64,000 bases of DNA from Tolypothrix sp. PCC 7712 (GCF_025860405.1 NZ_CP063785.1:8805390-8869389), one strand, 5' to 3'. Shown: positions 1 to 9,776, counted from the first letter of the stretch. Notes: a model not told the origin generated them from the letters alone. Program-made: numbers and translations.

Positions 1-785
1 GATAGAGAATAAAAGATAAATTTTCCGGTAGTTTTATTCTCGATATGTAAAGTTTGAGATTTTCTCCGCACCCAATATACTGTTAAGCCTTGGTTTTGTA
101 GTTCATTGCATAGGTGGGTTAAAATACCATCTCCTGAACAAACAAATATTGCTTTAACTGTGGGATAACAATTTAATAGACTAGCACCAACAGCAATCAT
201 TTTCGCATCAGCGCTGTCTTTACCTCCAGGGACATGAAAAAGTTGATAGCCACGTTCATATAATTCTGTATCTTGCTTTCCATTACTGGGAGTTTTCCAG
301 TTAGCAAATGCAATTTTTACTTGTAGCGGATAATTGCAGATACTAGCTAAAAACTCTTCAGCCGCAATATCTATTTTTAAGTTTTCTGCATCTAATAGCA
401 ATAGAGAAATTCCTGTATCTTGCAGTGTTTGACTCTCAACTTGAGGTTTGATTTTTTGAATAAATTGGTCTAATGCAGGAGATTCTAAAAATTCTGGTGA
501 TAATAGAGTTTGCAACAGTTCTTGCGCTAAAGTTAAACCTCGAGCTTCAGAATTTTTCTCTTGTTCTATCTCTGTTGGCAAATTTTCTATTAAAGAAAGT
601 TCTTTGACATCAACTAAAGGTATTTGAGAATGTCCATTGCTATCCCCAATCCACTCATTTTCTACAGAATGCAGTAATACAGGCTCAATGAATTGTTTAC
701 GGCAATTTTTGCACAAATAATACTGCTTACCATTCCTATGGCCGTTTTTACGATATGAAGTAGAGGCGCATCGGGGACATTTCAT
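1..785 (-). CDS. Zinc-ribbon + NYN (PIN-like) domain protein, C-terminus cut by window edge
   Basis: I translated this frame directly; it is open from an ATG at the right end to the window edge, so the C-terminus is missing. The first ~35 residues hold a small zinc ribbon (CPRC near residue 3, then CKNC about 23 residues on) like those at the N-terminus of IS1-type InsA proteins. From about residue 125 the sequence LLLLDAENLKID, then SADAKMIAVGA and VCSGDGILTHL, fits a NYN/LabA-like PIN-fold nuclease domain with its spaced acidic residues. NYN domains are usually metal-dependent RNases or RNA-processing factors; the ribbon suggests nucleic-acid binding. The RNA target is unknown. It is co-oriented with the downstream pstB-like gene's strand but separated by 156 bp. 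Confidence 0.75.
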   Translation of the reverse strand, partial: MKCPRCASTSYRKNGHRNGKQYYLCKNCRKQFIEPVLLHSVENEWIGDSNGHSQIPLVDVKELSLIENLPTEIEQEKNSEARGLTLAQELLQTLLSPEFLESPALDQFIQKIKPQVESQTLQDTGISLLLLDAENLKIDIAAEEFLASICNYPLQVKIAFANWKTPSNGKQDTELYERGYQLFHVPGGKDSADAKMIAVGASLLNCYPTVKAIFVCSGDGILTHLCNELQNQGLTVYWVRRKSQTLHIENKTTGKFIFYSL

Positions 786-941
786 CTTGTTATTTAGCTT
801 GTCTTGTGCTGATATTTACCTCTAATTTTGCAATCTGAAAAGTCAAGTTTACAAAGTTTAATAAATTTACTAGTCCCTGCTTGAGAATGTTTTCTAGCTC
901 AGATTAGTCATGAACTTTGCATGATCAATGTAGGAAATGCT

Positions 942-1721
942 TTAGTTTATCCGTGGTAAAACATATTCGCGGGTGCGGTAATCGGAAGGATTAGTAAAGA
1001 TTTTCGTAGTGGAGCCAAATTCAACTACGCTGCAAACCCGATTTTCGTTGGTTTGAAAGAAAGCAGTAAAATCTGATACACGAGTGACTTGCCGCATATT
1101 ATGGCTGACAATCACAATCGTTAACTCAGAGCGTAAACTTTGGATTAATTCTTCAATTTTGCCGCTAGCGATGGGGTCTAGTCCAAAACAAGGCTCATCC
1201 ATTAAAATAACTCTGGGCTTAACGGCTAAAGCACGAGCAATACAGAGCCGTTGTTGTTGACCTCCAGAAAGTTCCAAAGCAGATTTATGCAGCTTATTTT
1301 TCACTTCATCCCAGAGGTCAGCAGCTTTAATGGCAGATTCGATAATAGCGTCTAATTCTGATTTCGGATACCAGCCGACGAGTTTGACCCCATAGGCGAC
1401 ATTATCATAAACGCTCATGGGAAAGAGATTTGGTTTAGGTAAAACCATACTAATTTGGCGACGCACCCGATTTAAATTCACGCGCCGCTCATAGATATTT
1501 TGACCAAAAAATTCTACTCTCCCTTCAACTTTTATTTCTCCTTCTAATTCACTCATGCGATTGAGCGATTTGAGAAAAGTAGATTTACCACAACCGCTAG
1601 GGCCAATAATGGCAGTAACTTTGTCTTGGTAAAAATCTAATGATATATCTTCAAGGATCTTCTTATTTTCGTAATAAAAGCTAAAATTGCTGACTTTTAT
1701 AGCCGTAACTAATTTACTCAT
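942..1721 (-). CDS. Divergent PstB-like phosphate ABC transporter ATPase
   Basis: 259-residue ABC ATPase of the phosphate-import (PstB) family, transcribed away from pstSCAB. Visible motifs: Walker A GPSGCGKST (40-48), signature LSGGQQQRL (from 151), Walker B VILMDEP (171-177) and a switch His in IVSHNM. Unlike the PstB at the end of the neighbouring operon, the Q-loop reads MVLPKPNLFPMS, with Pro95 where ABC ATPases normally have Gln, and the D-loop region reads MDEPCFGLDP rather than [10 protein letters not shown]. From memory, a PstB subgroup with this signature recurs in cyanobacteria. It probably serves the same permease, either as an alternative subunit or as part of a heterodimer with canonical PstB; that is inference. 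It lies divergent from pstS, with the Pho box between them. Confidence 0.88.
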   Translation of the reverse strand: MSKLVTAIKVSNFSFYYENKKILEDISLDFYQDKVTAIIGPSGCGKSTFLKSLNRMSELEGEIKVEGRVEFFGQNIYERRVNLNRVRRQISMVLPKPNLFPMSVYDNVAYGVKLVGWYPKSELDAIIESAIKAADLWDEVKNKLHKSALELSGGQQQRLCIARALAVKPRVILMDEPCFGLDPIASGKIEELIQSLRSELTIVIVSHNMRQVTRVSDFTAFFQTNENRVCSVVEFGSTTKIFTNPSDYRTREYVLPRIN

Positions 1722-1980
1722 GGTCGCAAAATATTTGATATCAAGACCGAGTTATCAGAACGCTGAAACTCCTATTCCGTAGTACGTTATTTCTCTAACC
1801 TGATTTATGAAGTATTTGTGAATTTTTACTATACCTAAAGGTTGGAGAAAAGTGATTATACAAGTAAAAATCTCCAAAAAACACCAATTAATATGCTTAA
1901 TTAATGACATTTGATGACATTTGAGCTTTGCATCAAGCATGAAGAGCTTGACAAAAAGACATTACTTGCATGTGTTACAA

Positions 1981-2021
1981 ATTAGCCTTCATATAACCAG
2001 GAGTTAACTTTTATATTACCT
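1981..2021 (+). promoter_or_regulatory. Pho box (four direct repeats) upstream of pstS
   Basis: Four 8-bp units sit at an exact 11-bp period with 3-bp spacers: ATTAGCCT, TATAACCA, GTTAACTT, TATTACCT. Each resembles the cyanobacterial Pho-box unit (Y)TTAACC(W). Position between the divergent pstB-like gene and pstS fits binding by the SphR/PhoB-type response regulator under phosphate starvation. The rest of this 427-bp intergenic region shows no convincing gene. Confidence 0.75.
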
Positions 2022-2148
2022 GAGCCAGTCAAATTTCAGGTAGTGAACAGTTAACTGATATGTTCACTAACTCTGAACTTCAGAAGAACAGTCTGTTTTT
2101 ACACTGATTGGGCGACAATTGTACGCCCGACAAATTAGGAGTATCCTG

Positions 2149-3162
2149 GTGAACAAGATGAACTTTAAGCTTAACAGCTTGACGGTATTAGGTGTAACTT
2201 CATTTGTAGCTGCTACTTTTGGGTTAACAATGTCTGCGGTTCAGTCCCAAAGTGTCAGCACAATCACAGTAGATGGTTCTAGTACTGTATTTCCCATTAC
2301 GGAAGCAGCAGCGGAGGATTTTCAAAAGGCTCAAGGCGGTAGAGTAAGAGTTACCGTAGGTGTTTCCGGTACTGGCGGCGGCTTTAAAAAGTTCTGTCGC
2401 GGTGAAACAGATATTTCTAATGCTTCCCGTCCGATTCTGCAAAAAGAAATCAGCGATTGTAAAGCTAATGGTGTTCGTTATGTAGAATTACCAATAGCTT
2501 ATGATGCTTTAACAGTTGTAGTTAATCCACAAAATAACTGGGCAAAAAGCCTTACAGTAGCTGAACTCAAGAAAATTTGGGAACCAGGGGCGCAAGGTAA
2601 GGTTAGTAACTGGAGTCAAGTCCGTTCTGGGTTCCCCAATGCACCATTGAAGTTATTTGGCCCTGGGACTAATTCTGGAACCTTTGACTACTTTACCGAA
2701 GCTGTAGTTGGTAAAGCTAAATCTAGCCGGGGTGATTTTACCGCTAGTGAAGATGATAACGTTTTGGTACAGGGTATTTCCCGTGATAAAAATGCCTTGG
2801 GCTACTTTGGTTATGCTTATTATGCAGAAAATAGCAAAAAGCTGAAAGCTGTAGCAGTTAATGGGGTATCACCTTCAGAAGCTACTGTCAAAAATGGCAG
2901 TTATACTCCTCTATCTAGACCACTGTTTATTTATGTCAGTTCAAAATCAATTGATAAACCAGAAGTAAAGCAATTTGTGAAATTTTACTTGCAAAATGCT
3001 GCTAAATTCTCCAAAGAAGTCAGATATGTAGCGCTGCCAAGTTCAGCTTACACTACAGCTCAAAGCCACTTCAACAAAAAGAGATTTGGCAGTGTATTTG
3101 GTGGTCAAGAAGCAGTTGGTTTAAAGATTGACGAATTAATGCGCCGCGACGCTAAAGAATAA
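2149..3162 (+). CDS. pstS: Phosphate-binding periplasmic protein PstS
   Basis: Substrate-binding protein of the Pst phosphate importer. An N-terminal signal segment (hydrophobic run ending near SAVQSQS) is followed by the mature start [16 protein letters not shown], the typical PstS DGSSTV phosphate-binding loop; further ligand-loop matches are [11 protein letters not shown] and [13 protein letters not shown] chose the GTG start because AGGAGT lies 6 bp upstream; an ATG three codons later has poorer spacing, and a TTG further upstream precedes the Shine-Dalgarno. First gene of pstS-pstC-pstA-pstB and directly downstream of the Pho box, so phosphate-starvation induction is likely. Confidence 0.94.
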   Translation: MNKMNFKLNSLTVLGVTSFVAATFGLTMSAVQSQSVSTITVDGSSTVFPITEAAAEDFQKAQGGRVRVTVGVSGTGGGFKKFCRGETDISNASRPILQKEISDCKANGVRYVELPIAYDALTVVVNPQNNWAKSLTVAELKKIWEPGAQGKVSNWSQVRSGFPNAPLKLFGPGTNSGTFDYFTEAVVGKAKSSRGDFTASEDDNVLVQGISRDKNALGYFGYAYYAENSKKLKAVAVNGVSPSEATVKNGSYTPLSRPLFIYVSSKSIDKPEVKQFVKFYLQNAAKFSKEVRYVALPSSAYTTAQSHFNKKRFGSVFGGQEAVGLKIDELMRRDAKE

Positions 3163-3199
3163 ACTCATTTCTAAAGTTTGAATTGGGTTTAATTGAGTT

Positions 3200-3280
3200 T
3201 GCGAAACATCAATATATTCTAGAGGGCACGGCGTGTCGTGCCCCTACAATCTGTCGCCTTCTTTTTTCAAATTGGTATTA
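3200..3280. repeat. Family C interspersed repeat (GGGCACGGC hairpin element)
   Basis: Intergenic copy of a recurring element recognised by TCTAGAGGGCACGGC, CTACAATCTGTCGCCTTC and an end TTCAAATTGGTATTA. Related copies lie near 11.2, 12.4, 34.1, 50.9, 51.3 and 58.35 kb. GGGCACGGCGTGTCGTGCCC forms a hairpin. It lies between pstS and pstC and could affect their relative expression. Confidence 0.7.
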
Positions 3281-3419
3281 GATTCTAAGTTTTGGATTGT
3301 ATTTGTCAATCTAAAATCTCAAATCAAAACTTATTTGATGATTTATCCAAGGGAGGTTTTTACCTCTCTTTATCTTAATTGAAGTAAATTTTTTCAAGAG
3401 CGATCGCTATTCAGTTAAT

Positions 3420-4334
3420 ATGATTGGTGCTAAACCAACTCGACTTTCTCCCAAACTATTGCGTAATCTGCGTGAACGGGCCATTGAGTTTGTCTTGTTT
3501 CTCGCAGCATTGTCTTCTGTGGCGACTACCATAGCGATTGTCGCCATTTTGGTCTATGAATCCATACTATTTTTTCAGAAAGTATCTATTTGGGAATTTC
3601 TCACAGATACCCAATGGACACCTTTATTTGACGACAAACACTATGGTATTTGGCCTTTGGTGTCAGGAACTTTAGTAACTACTGTAGTTGCTTTATTAGT
3701 AGCAATTCCACTCGGGACAATTATTGCTATTTACCTCAGTGAATTTGCACCACCGATAGTCCGAGAGGTAATCAAACCGATTTTAGAATTATTGGCAGGG
3801 ATTCCTACAGTAGTTTACGGATATTTTGCCTTACTGTTTGTTACGCCTTTATTGCAGGTAATATTGCCAGAATTACCTGGTTTTAATATGTTGAGTGCGG
3901 GTTTAGTCATTGGAATTATGATTATTCCCTATGTAAGTTCCCTGAGTGAAGATGCAATGCGCGCCGTACCTGCACATCTGCGCGAAGGTTCTTATGCAAC
4001 TGGTGCGACTCGCTTGCAAACAGCCTTACGAGTTGTAGTCCCAGCATCGATTTCTGGGATATCAGCCGCTTACATTTTGGGAATTTCCCGTGCAGTTGGT
4101 GAAACGATGATAGTCGCGATCGCAGCTGGCGGTCAACCTAACCTTACTTGGAACCCGATGGAACCAGCCGCAACTATGACAGCTTACATTGTTGCAGTCA
4201 GTCTTGGCGATTTACCACATGGCACTTTGGAATACGAAACTATCTTTGCTGTAGGGCTAACTCTAGTATTAATGACTTTGGTATTTAATATCATTGGTCA
4301 TTTTCTAACTAAGCGCTATCGAGAGATTTATTAG
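3420..4334 (+). CDS. pstC: Phosphate ABC transporter permease PstC
   Basis: 304-residue inner-membrane permease. Hydrophobic segments start at about residues 24, 75, 115, 155, 205 and 275, matching the six-helix PstC/PstA fold. The cytoplasmic coupling loop that contacts PstB is visible as [24 protein letters not shown], with the EAA-type Gly, and [16 protein letters not shown] follows. It pairs with PstA to form the channel. A 257-bp gap carrying a repeat separates it from pstS, but order and strand indicate the same operon. Confidence 0.93.
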   Translation: MIGAKPTRLSPKLLRNLRERAIEFVLFLAALSSVATTIAIVAILVYESILFFQKVSIWEFLTDTQWTPLFDDKHYGIWPLVSGTLVTTVVALLVAIPLGTIIAIYLSEFAPPIVREVIKPILELLAGIPTVVYGYFALLFVTPLLQVILPELPGFNMLSAGLVIGIMIIPYVSSLSEDAMRAVPAHLREGSYATGATRLQTALRVVVPASISGISAAYILGISRAVGETMIVAIAAGGQPNLTWNPMEPAATMTAYIVAVSLGDLPHGTLEYETIFAVGLTLVLMTLVFNIIGHFLTKRYREIY

Positions 4335-4385
4335 TTTGGTATTGGTCATTTGTCAGTTAATTACGAATTAGAAATTACGAATTCC

Positions 4386-5312
4386 ATGACCACCACTCGT
4401 AGTATGCGGCAAATCCGCGCTATTATTAACCGCAACAAGCTTTCTGAATATATTTTTAGTATTGTTGGTTTGTTGTCAATGTTGATTGGAATTGTGACTT
4501 TACTAGCACTAATATTTGACTTAGTTAGTGATGGTGCGCCACGTCTTTCTTGGGATTTTTTTACATCCTTTCCTAGCCGTAGAGCAGCAAATGCAGGTAT
4601 TCTTTCGGCTTGGGTAGGTTCTCTTTTAGTCATGCTAGTAACGGCATCGGTTGCAATTCCGATTGGTATAGCATCAGGAATTTACTTAGAAGAATATGCC
4701 CAGAAAAATTGGCTAGCTGATTTGATTGAGATTAATGTCACTAATTTGGCTGGTGTTCCATCCATTATTTATGGACTGTTAGCCTTGGGTTTATTTGTCT
4801 ATGGCTTCAATTTAGGCCCTAGCGTGGTAACAGCAGGATTGACATTAGCCCTATTAGTTTTACCTGTGGTAATTGTCACCACTCGGGAAGCTTTGCGCGC
4901 TATTCCTAATAGTATTCGCGAAGCTGCTTACGCTACTGGTGCGTCTAAATGGCAAATGATTTGGGATCATGTTTTACCTTATGCAACTGGTAGCATTCTC
5001 ACAGGAATTATTGTGGCTTTAGCACGCGCTATTGGCGAAACTGCACCTTTAATTACCATAGGCGCGCTGACATTTATTGCCTTTCTTCCAGATTCTCCAA
5101 TTAAAGGAGAATTTCCTTTTATATCCTTTTCCTGGCTATTAGCACCTTTCACAGTTATACCCATTCAAATGTTTGATTGGGTGTCTCGTCCTCAAGAAGC
5201 ATTTCAAGTGAACGCCGCCGCCGCAGGTATTGTACTAATTGCCATGACTTTGGCTATGAATGCTATAGCTATTTATCTCCGTTATCGTTTACGTAAAACA
5301 ATCAAATGGTAG
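4386..5312 (+). CDS. pstA: Phosphate ABC transporter permease PstA
   Basis: Second permease of the Pst system, about 308 residues from the chosen ATG. The coupling loop [20 protein letters not shown] and the following [16 protein letters not shown] are characteristic of PstA. Several hydrophobic helices alternate with short loops. A TTG 36 bp upstream is in frame, but the intervening codons come from an ACGAATTA-type repeat, so ATG ([11 protein letters not shown]) is preferred although no strong Shine-Dalgarno is seen. The end overlaps the start of pstB by 7 bp, indicating translational coupling. Confidence 0.92.
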   Translation: MTTTRSMRQIRAIINRNKLSEYIFSIVGLLSMLIGIVTLLALIFDLVSDGAPRLSWDFFTSFPSRRAANAGILSAWVGSLLVMLVTASVAIPIGIASGIYLEEYAQKNWLADLIEINVTNLAGVPSIIYGLLALGLFVYGFNLGPSVVTAGLTLALLVLPVVIVTTREALRAIPNSIREAAYATGASKWQMIWDHVLPYATGSILTGIIVALARAIGETAPLITIGALTFIAFLPDSPIKGEFPFISFSWLLAPFTVIPIQMFDWVSRPQEAFQVNAAAAGIVLIAMTLAMNAIAIYLRYRLRKTIKW

Positions 5313-6100
5313 AAAAAAAATCTTCAATTTTAGAAAGACCGATTAAAGCTGCGGTTAATTATCTCAATTTTTACTATGGTGGCAAAGTCCACGCTTTAAA
5401 AGATATTAATATGCCCATTGGTGATCAACAGGTAACAGCACTGATTGGGCCTTCTGGATGTGGCAAAACTACTCTCTTGCGTTGTTTCAACCGAATGCAT
5501 GACCTTTATCCGGGGAATCGTTATCGCGGAGAAATTAGTTTAGAACCAGATGGAATTAATTTGTTGAGTAATAAGGTTGACCCCATTGAAGTCCGGATGC
5601 GGATTAGTATGGTGTTTCAAAGACCTAATCCTTTTCCTAAGTCTATTTACGAAAATGTAGCTTATGGTTTGAGAGTGCGAGGTGAAACAAAACGCGCAGT
5701 TATTGATGAGAAAGTAGAGAAAGCTTTGCGTGGTGCAGCATTGTGGGATGAAGTTAAAGATAGATTGCGTGATTTAGCTTCTAACCTTTCTGGTGGTCAA
5801 CAACAACGGCTTTGTATTGCCCGTGCTTTAGCAACTGACCCAGAAATTGTACTATTTGATGAGCCGACATCTGCTTTAGATCCCATCGCTACTTCTAGTA
5901 TTGAAGAGTTAATTACTCAACTCAAGGAAACAGTCACAATTTTGATTGTTACTCACAATATGCAGCAAGCAGCCCGTGTTTCTGACTATACGGCGTTTAT
6001 GTATTTGGGTGAATTGGTGGAGTTTGACAAGACACAAACGATTTTTAATCATCCTGCGAATAAAAGAACGGCTGATTATGTAAGTGGGTTGTTTGGGTAA
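5306..6100 (+). CDS. pstB: Phosphate ABC transporter ATP-binding protein PstB
   Basis: 264-residue canonical PstB that energises phosphate import through PstC/PstA. Walker [10 protein letters not shown] (48-56), Q-loop [12 protein letters not shown] with Gln105, signature LSGGQQQRL (from 161), Walker B IVLFDEP (181-187) and a switch His in IVTHNM are all intact. The ATG lies inside the last codons of pstA (ATGGTAG overlap). It contrasts with the divergent PstB-like gene upstream, which lacks the Q-loop Gln. Confidence 0.95.
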   Translation: MVEKKSSILERPIKAAVNYLNFYYGGKVHALKDINMPIGDQQVTALIGPSGCGKTTLLRCFNRMHDLYPGNRYRGEISLEPDGINLLSNKVDPIEVRMRISMVFQRPNPFPKSIYENVAYGLRVRGETKRAVIDEKVEKALRGAALWDEVKDRLRDLASNLSGGQQQRLCIARALATDPEIVLFDEPTSALDPIATSSIEELITQLKETVTILIVTHNMQQAARVSDYTAFMYLGELVEFDKTQTIFNHPANKRTADYVSGLFG

Positions 6101-6180
6101 TAGGGAATGGGGAACTCGGGGCCCCCTCTGGGGATAAGGGGCAATGGGGAAGGGGGAAGGGGTAATGGGGAATTGCTTGT

Positions 6181-6216
6181 GATTAAAAATTCCTGTCCTC
6201 AAAAATGAAGACAGGA
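6181..6216 (-). terminator. Intrinsic terminator downstream of raf1
   Basis: On the minus strand TCCTGTC and GACAGGA form a 7-bp stem followed by ATTTTTAATC. It lies about 140 bp beyond the raf1 stop codon; a MITE occupies the space between. Confidence 0.6.
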
Positions 6217-6232
6217 TGAGGGAATTCAATTA

Positions 6233-6348
6233 TTAGGGAACTCTAAAAAATAAATTATTCCGTTCAAGTCATTGACTGTTGACCGTTAACTGTGAACCGT
6301 CAACAGTCAACAATAGCAATGGAATGTTTTTTACTTGGAAGTCCCTAA
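6233..6348. mobile_element. MITE, TTAGGGACTTCC-ended family, GTTGACNGTTAAC core
   Basis: About 116 bp, bounded by TTAGGGAACTC on the left and GAAGTCCCTAA on the right, with inner TIR sequence resembling AAATAAATTATTCC. The interior is a hairpin of GTTGACCGTTAACTG and its complement. It lies 4 bp from the raf1 stop and between that stop and the terminator. Sisters are near 34.3 and 53.0 kb. Confidence 0.7.
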
Positions 6349-6352
6349 TTGA

Positions 6353-7438
6353 TTATTCGTCAATTTGCCAAGAATCTTTGGTGATTTCTTCATCAAGGAT
6401 TTTCTTGGGACGCAGGATGATAATAATTTTTCCTAACAGGGGAATTTCTGGGTCATTCTCAAACCACTGGATGTCTAATTCACCGGAATTTTCTAATATA
6501 AAATAGCTGGAAGCATCCCATTGCCGTTGGGCACGATCTACTACTACTAAAACTTGTCCTGGTTGATTTTGGCTTTGGTTTGGCAGGCGATCGCTATTCG
6601 CTATAATCACTACTGGGTCTTCGGCACTCAATAGTACTTGCCAACCTGGTAATGGTACCCAAGCTTGTTCGCCAGTAAATTTAACCATACGAAATGGTTG
6701 AATTTCTGTCACTAATGGCACCGCTTTTAAGTCATTTGGTGTCAATGGCAACTCACCAGCTACAGGGATAATTCTCGGTAACTCTTCTTCAGACTCTAGG
6801 CGATAAAAGGGTAAAAGTGGAGCCGGACGTTTAGGAACGACAGTAAAATCTGTGAGTAATTGTTCAATTTGTTTCCTAGCCGATGCTGTGTGTGCAAACC
6901 GTAAGCCTTTAGCAATTAAACGCGATCGCTCTTGAAAATCGCTGTTTTGCCGTGCTAATTTCCAGGCAGTATAAGCTACAGCATCTCCGGGATGATTGGA
7001 AAATCCTTCTGGAAAGATGCGGAAGCGGCAAAACTCTTTATAGGCTTTGGCTACTTCCCTGGCTTCATCCATGTCGAGTTTGTGCTGGAAAGTCAATTCA
7101 GCAGCTGCGGCGCGTTCTTCATGGGTGAGTAAACGTAACTCATATAAAATATCACTACCACGTGAGGCGTAATGCGATCGCGTTGCCTCCGATGCACCGC
7201 CTTTTTCTAAAGAATTATAAACTTGAGAACCAACAACTACCTGATTTTGTTGAATTGGCTCAAATCCAGTAGCCTCAAAAATCTCTTGAGGATTGTAACC
7301 ATTTTTTTGCAAATAAGCGATCGCTTGACCCCATTCCACCCAGTTACCTTGCTTTTGCCGTAACTTTATTAGCAACTCCTGGGCGGTATCTGAATCAGCG
7401 TTGTCAGGATTTTGAGGGTTGGGTGGTAGGTCAGTCAT
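6353..7438 (-). CDS. raf1: RuBisCO accumulation factor 1 (Raf1)
   Basis: 361-residue assembly chaperone that clamps RbcL dimers during Rubisco biogenesis in cyanobacteria and plants. The N-terminal part (about 20-200) carries the recognisable helical alpha-domain (LLIKLRQKQGNWVEWGQAI, then RLLTHEERAAAAEL and AREVAKAYKEFCRF); the C-terminal beta-domain (about 220-355) includes PFRMVKFTGEQAWVPLPGW. Length matches the family. An intrinsic terminator lies downstream with a MITE inserted just after the stop codon. Confidence 0.92.
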   Translation of the reverse strand: MTDLPPNPQNPDNADSDTAQELLIKLRQKQGNWVEWGQAIAYLQKNGYNPQEIFEATGFEPIQQNQVVVGSQVYNSLEKGGASEATRSHYASRGSDILYELRLLTHEERAAAAELTFQHKLDMDEAREVAKAYKEFCRFRIFPEGFSNHPGDAVAYTAWKLARQNSDFQERSRLIAKGLRFAHTASARKQIEQLLTDFTVVPKRPAPLLPFYRLESEEELPRIIPVAGELPLTPNDLKAVPLVTEIQPFRMVKFTGEQAWVPLPGWQVLLSAEDPVVIIANSDRLPNQSQNQPGQVLVVVDRAQRQWDASSYFILENSGELDIQWFENDPEIPLLGKIIIILRPKKILDEEITKDSWQIDE

Positions 7439-7523
7439 ACGTTAATAATTAATACCGGCTCGGCAAATCTTATTCTATAGGAAAAAAGCCGGAAAACCCT
7501 GTACTCAAATGCAGGTGTAAAAG

Positions 7524-7800
7524 ATGGGGATGAGGGAGATGAGGGAGATGAGGGGGATGAGGAGGATGAGGGGGATGAGGGGGATGAGGAAGATGAGGGA
7601 GAAATTTCCATTACTCATTACTCATTACTCATTACCCATTACTCATTACCCATTACCCATTACCCATTACCCATTACTCATTACTCATTACCCATTACCC
7701 ATTACCCATTACCCATTACCCATTACTCATTACCCATTACCCATTACTCATTACTCATTACTCATTCCCCAATCCCCAATCCCCAATCCCTAGTTCCCTA
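7524..7800. repeat. Short tandem repeat block (GATGAGGGG 9-mers, CATTACC/CATTACT 7-mers)
   Basis: The block begins with 9-bp GATGAGGGx units, continues as more than 20 CATTACC/CATTACT heptamers and ends with CCCCAAT heptamers. An open frame across it encodes only low-complexity repeats and is not a gene. The other bases between raf1 and the next gene show nothing gene-like. Confidence 0.9.
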
Positions 7801-7900
7801 TTATTTAACGACATCCGCAATTCTTCGCAAGGCTGGGTAATGTATTATCAACTAGACTTGGTATGGAATATAACAAGATAGTAAATATTTTAAGGCATTT

Positions 7901-8857
7901 ATGGATAATCTCAGTTTGGAAACTAATACAGATCGTCGTCAATTAAGAACTTTAGATAGGCCGAAAAAACTCAAAATCCTGGTGGTTGATGATGAACCAG
8001 ATAATCTAGATCTGTTGTATCGCACCTTTCGCCGGGATTTTCAAGTTCTCAAGGCTGATAGCGGGATGAACGCCTTACAAATGCTGGCAGCAGAGGGAGA
8101 GGTGGCGGTAATTATCTCTGATCAACGAATGCCAGAAATGAAGGGAACTGAGTTTCTCAGTAAGACTGTACCTCAGTTTCCAGATACCGTGAGAATTATC
8201 CTTACAGGTTTTACTGATATTGAAGATTTGGTGGAAGCAATTAATGCTGGGCAAGTCTACAAATATATTACTAAGCCTTGGGACCCAGGGGAATTGAAGG
8301 CGGTAGTCCAACGGGCAGCCGAAACCTACGATTTACTGAAGCAACGTACAGAAGAATTACGCTGTGCTAATGCTCAAATGGCACTGTTAACTGTTTTAGT
8401 GGAAGTAACACAAGCAGCTAATAGTTTAGAAGAAATACTGAAACCAATTGCTACTGCATTTAGTCAAAGTTTTGGCTCAGATGCCTGCATTTTGCAACTG
8501 ATTGAAGATCATAGTTTAATTGCAACTCAAGGGTCTTACTGTGAAGGCGGTACTGTAGAAAACTGGCTAACCCAAGACCCCTTAACCAGCGAGGCGATCG
8601 CTACTGGCAATATTCAAGTTTCACTAAATATACTTAAAGATCCAAAATTATCCAGTGTTGCTCATTACCAAAATTCTGGTGTACAAGCACACTTAATTAT
8701 CCCCATTAACTACCGCAACAAAGTTATGGGGGTATTATCGCTACAGTGGAAACAACCACACACTTTGCGAGATGATGAGTTAAAGCTAATCAATTTATCA
8801 GCACAATTGGTGGCGATCGCTCTCACGAGCAGTTTTTATCACCAAACACAAATTTAG
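7901..8857 (+). CDS. Response regulator with REC and GAF domains
   Basis: 318 residues. Residues ~24-145 form a receiver domain: acidic pair Asp30-Asp31, phosphoacceptor Asp74 in IISDQRMP, and Lys in YITKPWDP. A short coiled helix (about 140-160) leads to a GAF domain (about 165-310) ending in LKLINLSAQLVAIAL. REC domains of this type (RTFRRDFQVLKADSG, IILTGFTD) are common in RpfG-like or hybrid regulators, but no HD-GYP, GGDEF or DNA-binding domain follows. The output is therefore unclear; it may act through protein contacts or ligand binding by GAF. No partner kinase is adjacent. Confidence 0.85.
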   Translation: MDNLSLETNTDRRQLRTLDRPKKLKILVVDDEPDNLDLLYRTFRRDFQVLKADSGMNALQMLAAEGEVAVIISDQRMPEMKGTEFLSKTVPQFPDTVRIILTGFTDIEDLVEAINAGQVYKYITKPWDPGELKAVVQRAAETYDLLKQRTEELRCANAQMALLTVLVEVTQAANSLEEILKPIATAFSQSFGSDACILQLIEDHSLIATQGSYCEGGTVENWLTQDPLTSEAIATGNIQVSLNILKDPKLSSVAHYQNSGVQAHLIIPINYRNKVMGVLSLQWKQPHTLRDDELKLINLSAQLVAIALTSSFYHQTQI

Positions 8858-8915
8858 TCAAGTGTCAATAGTCTAGGGTCTAAACTTCAACTCGCGACTT
8901 TTGGCCCTTGACTAC

Positions 8916-8935
8916 AGACGCGAGGAATCGCGTCT
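8916..8935. repeat. AGACGCGA...TCGCGTCT palindrome
   Basis: Eight-base arms AGACGCGA and TCGCGTCT around GGAA. It is one of three related hairpins here (also near 24.79 and 35.52 kb) and lies between the response regulator and menG. Confidence 0.7.
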
Positions 8936-8959
8936 CTCCTACTCTTGACACTTTGACTA

Positions 8960-9652
8960 ATGACTCAGGAAATTCGCGTTATTTTTGATCGTATTGCTCC
9001 TATTTATGACCAACTGAATAATTGGTTAAGTTTGGGACAACACCGAATTTGGAAGGAAATGACCATCAAATGGAGTAACCCGCAACCGGGAGATACTTGT
9101 TTAGATTTGTGTTGCGGGAGTGGGGATATCGCTTTTGGTTTAGCCAGGCGTGTAGGCGCTACAGGTCATGTATATGCAGTAGATTTTTCCCATAACCTGC
9201 TAGCAATGGCTCAAGAACGCTCGCAAAATCAGTATACCCAACCTCCAATTACCTGGGTTGAAGCGGATGTCCTAGATTTACCCTTTGAGGACAACAAATT
9301 TGATGCCGCCACAATGGGCTATGGTTTAAGAAATGTTAAAGATATTCCCCGCAGCCTTAAAGAGTTGTACCGCGTTCTCAAACCTGGTGCAAAAGCTGCC
9401 ATATTAGATTTTCATCGCCCAGATAATCCGCAGCTGCGATCGTTCCAGCAATGGTATTTGGATAATCTTGTTGTCCCTATAGCGACCCAGTTAGGTGTTA
9501 AGGAAGAATACGCCTACATCAGTCCCAGCCTAGATCGCTTTCCTATTGGCAAAGAACAGGTAGAATTAGCTTATCAAGTTGGTTTTGCTGAAGTCACACA
9601 CTACCCCATTGTGAACGGTATGATGGGAGTGCTGGTAGTCAGTAAACTTTAG
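8960..9652 (+). CDS. menG: 2-phytyl-1,4-naphthoquinone (demethylmenaquinone) methyltransferase
   Basis: 230-residue class I SAM methyltransferase of the UbiE/MenG family, catalysing the last C-methylation in phylloquinone synthesis; phylloquinone is the A1 cofactor of photosystem I. N-terminal FDRIAPIYDQLNNWLSLGQHRIWK is the UbiE signature; the SAM-binding motif I is CLDLCCGSGDIAF (47-59), followed by ATMGYGLRNVKD and LKELYRVLKPG. The C-terminal YPIVNGMMGVLVVSK is also family-typical. Confidence 0.92.
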   Translation: MTQEIRVIFDRIAPIYDQLNNWLSLGQHRIWKEMTIKWSNPQPGDTCLDLCCGSGDIAFGLARRVGATGHVYAVDFSHNLLAMAQERSQNQYTQPPITWVEADVLDLPFEDNKFDAATMGYGLRNVKDIPRSLKELYRVLKPGAKAAILDFHRPDNPQLRSFQQWYLDNLVVPIATQLGVKEEYAYISPSLDRFPIGKEQVELAYQVGFAEVTHYPIVNGMMGVLVVSKL

Positions 9653-9776
9653 ATTTTGTATTGCATATTTTGCCTTAAGGTCTACTGGGAAAAACACAGA
9701 GACTCTTAAATGCAAAAGTCAATATTTAATCTAAAAACCAATATCTAATACCCAAAATTGCTAATTCCAAAATCCT

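Noticed and set aside
5909-6229. 106-codon minus-strand frame over the end of pstB
   Set aside because: Antisense shadow of pstB joined to repeat-derived sequence.
7524-7793. 89-codon frame of Met/Arg and Pro/His repeats
   Set aside because: Encoded entirely by GATGAGGGx and CATTACC tandem repeats.
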